This document shows, one piece after another, positions 59,885-64,000 of a stretch of DNA of 64,000 nt. The notes under the pieces are model-generated. The model ran no database searches and was not told the DNA's origin. It was given only the letters and a program-made list of their open reading frames with translations. Both the position numbers and the translations under genes were made by a program. Source of the DNA: Erythroxylum novogranatense (Eukaryota; Streptophyta; Magnoliopsida; Malpighiales; Erythroxylaceae); assembly GCA_029891385.1 (NCBI GenBank), contig CM057225.1, positions 9,428,560 to 9,492,559 on the forward strand, given 5' to 3'. Position 1 is the first letter of the stretch. Every line of letters begins with the position of its first letter.

Positions 59885-60720
59885 AGGTCATCCGTTCTTG
59901 GTGATCAGGTAGATCAGCCAGCTGACCATGGTTCTATCGGAGCTAGTAGGGAGTCTTCAGTGCCTCGATTTGAGGAGCAGCCTCGATTTGAGTTCCCGTG
60001 AGACGGGAAAGAAGGTATGACAGAGCTGCGTGGTGGAGTCGTTGACTTTATGGCGATGAGACCTGCTGAGGTGAGGATGGTTGGAGAGGACCGAGAGGTC
60101 TAGATCGGATAGATTGCGACTCGATGGCGCTCGATTATCTGGTCTCTCTCGCTTGTGGTCCAAGATATCGGTGGTGGAAGATCGTCGGACAGCACCACCA
60201 GGCCCTGTATTCTAACATGGGAGGATTTCTTGAGAGCCTTTCAGGATAATTATATGCCCAAGGTTTATTTGGAGATGAAGATGCAGGAGTTCCTCGAGTT
60301 GAGGCAGGGTACTATGACAGTGGCAGAGTATGAGGTTAAGTTCAATGAGCTGATGGGATATGTGACTGTTCTGATTGCTACAGAGGCCGATAGGTGCTGG
60401 AGATTTGAGGGAGGGCTTAATCTGGAGATCCGTACCAGGTTAGCCCGGTCTGATATGGGCACCTTTGTTGAGTTGAGAGCAGCTGCAGTGCGGATTGAGC
60501 AGCTTCTGAGGCAAAGTCAGACTGAGACTGGTCAGGGATCCGGAGGCAAGAGATCTAGTGACAGTCAGGGAAGCTCTGGTAGGAGTTTCAGCAGACGCCA
60601 GAGCAGAACCTTCAGGTCTTCAGGAGTATCTAGACAGTCGGGTTTTGTTCAGAGAGGGAGATTTGGGCATTAGCGATGGCAGAGGATCGAGGCGATTGCC
60701 GTTTGTGTGCATGTGATAAG
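59885..60720 (+). pseudogene. G3 gag pseudogene
   Basis: Decayed N-terminus (RSSVLGDQVDQPADHGSIGA) with a stop at about 59999. The region before the core is worn, with part of the usual gag missing or scrambled (60000-60180). The core is open at 60155-60673: WEDFLRAFQDNYMPKVYLEM, EFLELRQGTMTVAEYEVKF, CWRFEGGLNLEIRTRLARSD, then a serine/arginine-rich linker. The zinc knuckle region after 60680 is out of frame. Confidence 0.85.
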
Positions 60721-60829
60721 AGGCACGATGGGAGTCTTTGGAGAGTGACGGGAGCCTGTCTTACATGGGGCTCCATGGATCATCTGATCAGGAATTGCCC
60801 TATGACTTTGGGAGTTTAGTCTGCTGTGA

Positions 60830-63800
60830 GTGGGAGAGCTGGTAGTAGTTCGACAGTGCAGCAGAGTCGCGGTGGTGGACCTGGATTCAAGGGCCGAGGT
60901 AGAGCCCGAGGTAGACCTGGAGATCCCTTTGTGGGGACTGAGGGACGTGGCAGCCGACCCGCAATCCCAAGCCAGGGTCTACGCCATGACTAGGCAGGAG
61001 GCCCAGGATTCTCCGGATGTCGTTGCGGGTATACTCCTGATTTCTAGCTTTGAGGTTTTTGCATTGATAGATCCAGGTTCCACGCATTCTTTTATTACAC
61101 CGCATGTGGCATGTAGATTGCATGGGGATAGAGAGATGTTACAGTATGGGCTAGAGGTGAGTACGCCTCTAGGCAGTACTACGGATTTGGGAGAGGTCTG
61201 CAAGGGATGCTCGATCCAGCTAGATCAAGCAGTGTTGAGTGTAGACCCGATAGTATTGCCTTTACGAGAGATTGATTTGATTCTGGGAATGGACTGGCTC
61301 ACTGCCCATAGAGCTGTGATGGATTGTTATACCAAGGAGGTCGTGTTAGAGTCTCCTGGTCAGCCTAAAGCTGTATTTCGAGGTGTTAGTCAGGCAGTGC
61401 CAACCAGGTTGATTTCTTTTCTAAGTGCCCTAAGGTTGATGCAGGGAGGTTGTGAGGCCTATCTGGCTCATGTGGTGAATACTAGAGTTGAGCTGAGATT
61501 GCAGGATATTCCCGTGATCAGGGAATTTCTAGATGTGTTTCCCGATGAGTTACTGGGTTTGCCGCCAGATCGGGAGACGGGATTTTCGATTGACCTCATT
61601 CCAGGTACCGCTCCTATATCCATACCTCCATATAGGATGGCACCGGTGGAACTGAGGGAGCTTAAGGCTCAGTTGCAGGAGCTTCTGGATAAGGGGTTCA
61701 TCAGACCCAATGTTTCGCCATGGGGAACTCCAGTGTTGTTTGTAAAGAAGAAGGATGGGACTTTGAGGTTGTGCATCGATTATAGGTAGCTAAATCAGGT
61801 GACAGTCAAGAACAAGTATCCACTGCCTAGGATCGATGACTTATTTGATCAGTTGCAGGGGCTCAGGGGTTTACTAAGTTAGATCTGAGATCTGGGTACT
61901 ATCAGTTGAGGATTGCAGAGGCCGATGTGCCTAAGAGTGCTTTTAGGAGCAGGTATGAGCATTTCGAGTTCCTAGTTATGTCGTTCGGGTTGACTAATGC
62001 CCCGACAGCTTTCATGGATTTGAAGAATAAGGTCTTTCAGCCCTACCTGGATCAGTTCGTGATTGTGTTTATTGATGACATTCTGGTGTATTCGAGGAGT
62101 AGACAGGATCATGCGGAGCATCTGAGGATTGTGCTGCAGATTATGAGAGAGAGGCAGTTGTATGCCAAATTCACTAAGTGTGAATTTTGGCTGGATGAGG
62201 TGGTGTTTTTAGGCCATATTGTTTCTGGTGAGGGTATCCGGGTGGATCCTCACAAGATTGAGGCAGTAAAGAGTTGGGAGATCCCGAGGAATGTATCAGA
62301 GGTTTGGAGTTTCCTCGGATTAGCAGGTTATTATCGGAGGTTTGTCGAGGGATTTTCAGTGATCACAACCCCTCTGACAAAACTTCTGAGGAAAAGTGTG
62401 GTCTTCAGATGGACTGACGAGTGTCAGGAGAGTTTTGAGGAGCTTAAACATCGATTGACTTTAGTGCCGGTGTTAGTGTTGCCATCAGGGTCTGGAGGTT
62501 TCGAGGTTTTTAGTGATGCTTCGCAGCAGGGATTGGGTTGTGTATTGATGCAGCATGGGAGAGTTATAGCTTATGCCTCGAGATAATTGAGGTCTCATGA
62601 GATGAATTACCCAGTTCATGATTTGGAGTTAGCTGCAGTGGTATTCGCTTTGAATATCTGGAGACATTATTTGTATAGTGAAACGTTCCAGATCTTTACT
62701 GATCATAAGAGCTTGAGGTATTTGTTGAGTCAGCGAGAGCTGAATCTGAGACAGAGGAGATGGATAGAGCTGCTGCTGGATTATGACTGCACGATTGAGT
62801 ATCATCCAGGGAAGGCCAATGTGGTGGAAGATGCATTGAGTAGGAGATCTCATATCAGTGCAGCTCAGATTCATATTGGAAGATTGCCTAGCTTGATTCA
62901 GTTGAGAGCTTTAAATGTGCAGATGAATTTGACTCAGGATGGAGCTTTGATTGCTACTTTGAGGCTTAGGCCGATGTTGCTCGACAGGATCAAGAGAGTT
63001 CAGGACCAGGATCCTGTATTGGTGATATTGATTGATAGAGTCAGATCTGATCGGGATTCCGATTTTGAGTTGAGAGATGGGACTCTTTGAATGGGACAGA
63101 GGTTATGTGTCCCTGATATGGATGGTCTGAGGCGTAAGATTTTGGAGGAGGCTCATATGGCCGCCTATGCCATGCATCCTGGTACTACCAAGATGTATCG
63201 CACTCTTAAGTTGCATTTCTGGTGGCCAGGCATGAAGAGGCAGGTGGCAGAGTTTGTTTCTCGGTGTTTGACGTGCCAGCAGGTTAAGGCTGAGCACCAG
63301 GCTCCAGTAGGGAGATTGCATTCGTTGCCCATTCTGAAGTGGAAATGGGAGCGAATTACGATGGATTTCATTATGGGGTTGCCTAGGACGTCGAGGCAGC
63401 ACGATGCTATCTGGGTCATAGTGGACTGATTGACTAAATCGGCTCACTTATTGCCAGTGAGAGAGAACAATACTCTCGATTAGTTGGCCCAGAAGTATGT
63501 GGCAGAGATAGTGCGACTGCATGGGGTCCCAGTATCGATAGTGTCAGATAGGGATCCCAGATTTACTTCGAGGTTCTGGAGGAGTTCTCAATCTGCTATG
63601 GGTACTTGGTTGAACTTCAGCATAGCATTTCATCCTCAAACAGATGGGCAGAGTGAGAGGACGATTAAGAATATCGAGGATATATTGCGAGCTTGTGTAT
63701 TGGAGTTCGGAGGTGTATGGGATCAGTATTTGGCTCTGATTGAGTTCGCGTATAATAATCAGTACCAGAGCAGCATTGGGATGACACCGTTTGAGACGTT

Positions 63801-64000
63801 GTATGGGAGGCAGTGTAGATCGCCTCTTTATTAGGATGAAGAGGGTATGAGGATGGTTGAGGGTCCCGAGTTGATCCAGGATACAGTGGATAAGGTGAGA
63901 TTGATTCGGAGTCGCATTAAGGCGGCTCAGGATAGACAAGAGAGCTATGTGGATCAGCGTCGGCGAGAGATGGAGTACAGTGTTGGAGATAGGGTTTTCC
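60830..64000 (+). pseudogene. G3 pol pseudogene (protease to integrase), cut by the window end
   Basis: Protease: [16 protein letters not shown] (about 61060) and [43 protein letters not shown] then a stop at 61787-61789, a frameshift near 61860, [10 protein letters not shown], and the catalytic [11 protein letters not shown] (about 62075). RNase [21 protein letters not shown], a stop at 62584-62586, [15 protein letters not shown]. Integrase: a stop at 63088-63090, MHPGTTKMYRTLKLHFWWPG, MDFIMGLPRTSRQHDAIWVI, a stop at 63427-63429, [28 protein letters not shown]. The C-terminal part runs off the window with YSVGDRVF. One frame holds from 61906 to the end apart from the stops. Confidence 0.92.

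Larger units (their letters stand above)
57010..64000 (+). mobile_element. Gypsy element G3, same family as G2, 5' part
   Basis: Begins TGTAACATCCC at 57010 inside the CACTA element. The LTR ends GGGGGCGCTACA at 59779, and primer site, gag and pol follow on the plus strand until the window ends inside the last part of pol. LTR ends, gag start and pol motifs match G2, although the G3 LTR is about 1 kb shorter. Stops and one frameshift make it inactive. Confidence 0.93.

Overview
The window is nuclear DNA of a flowering plant, most likely a eudicot. The evidence is one intron-bearing sieve element occlusion (SEO) gene with six short GT..AG introns, set in AT-rich DNA packed with nested Gypsy, Copia and CACTA elements. 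I cannot name the species. Almost every other reading frame is a piece of a decayed transposon; I saw no tRNA, rRNA or CRISPR array.

Layout. 1-5555: 5' part of an Athila/Tat-type Gypsy element (minus strand), including its 2.0 kb LTR. 5868-10943: a gag-only Copia element, 'C1', with two 1.1 kb LTRs and an AAAAT target duplication. 10949-11146: promoter and first codons of a broken SEO copy. 11147-11376 and 33405-about 35240: two halves of a decayed Copia, 'C2', split by Gypsy 'G1' (11377-33404, duplication ATCAA). The 5' LTR of G1 is in turn split by Gypsy 'G2' (20900-32947, duplication CTTAT). 37395-37943: a second piece of a broken SEO copy with introns retained. 37973-about 41184: truncated plus-strand Copia 'C3'. 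43065-46060: the intact SEO gene. 46100-50907: nearly complete Copia 'C4', inserted 39 bp after the SEO stop codon (duplication GTTTT). 52183-57009: CACTA (En/Spm) element with a decayed transposase, cut by Gypsy 'G3' (57010 to the window end), which belongs to the same family as G2.

History and function. The only gene likely to make a host protein is the SEO gene. SEO proteins form the P-protein filaments of sieve tubes that help plug wounded phloem. A neighbouring SEO paralogue was destroyed by deletion and by retrotransposon insertions that now separate its two remnants by about 26 kb. The insertion order reads directly from the nesting: C2, then G1, then G2; and CACTA, then G3.

Less expected structure: a 158-residue C-terminal extension of the SEO protein built on a 43-residue repeat; a row of 13-nt hairpins at regular spacing in the G3 LTR, with counterparts at the same place in G2; and GC-rich palindromic arrays (core TCGCCGCGGCGA) in the LTRs of two different Gypsy families, which differ strongly even between the two LTRs of one element.
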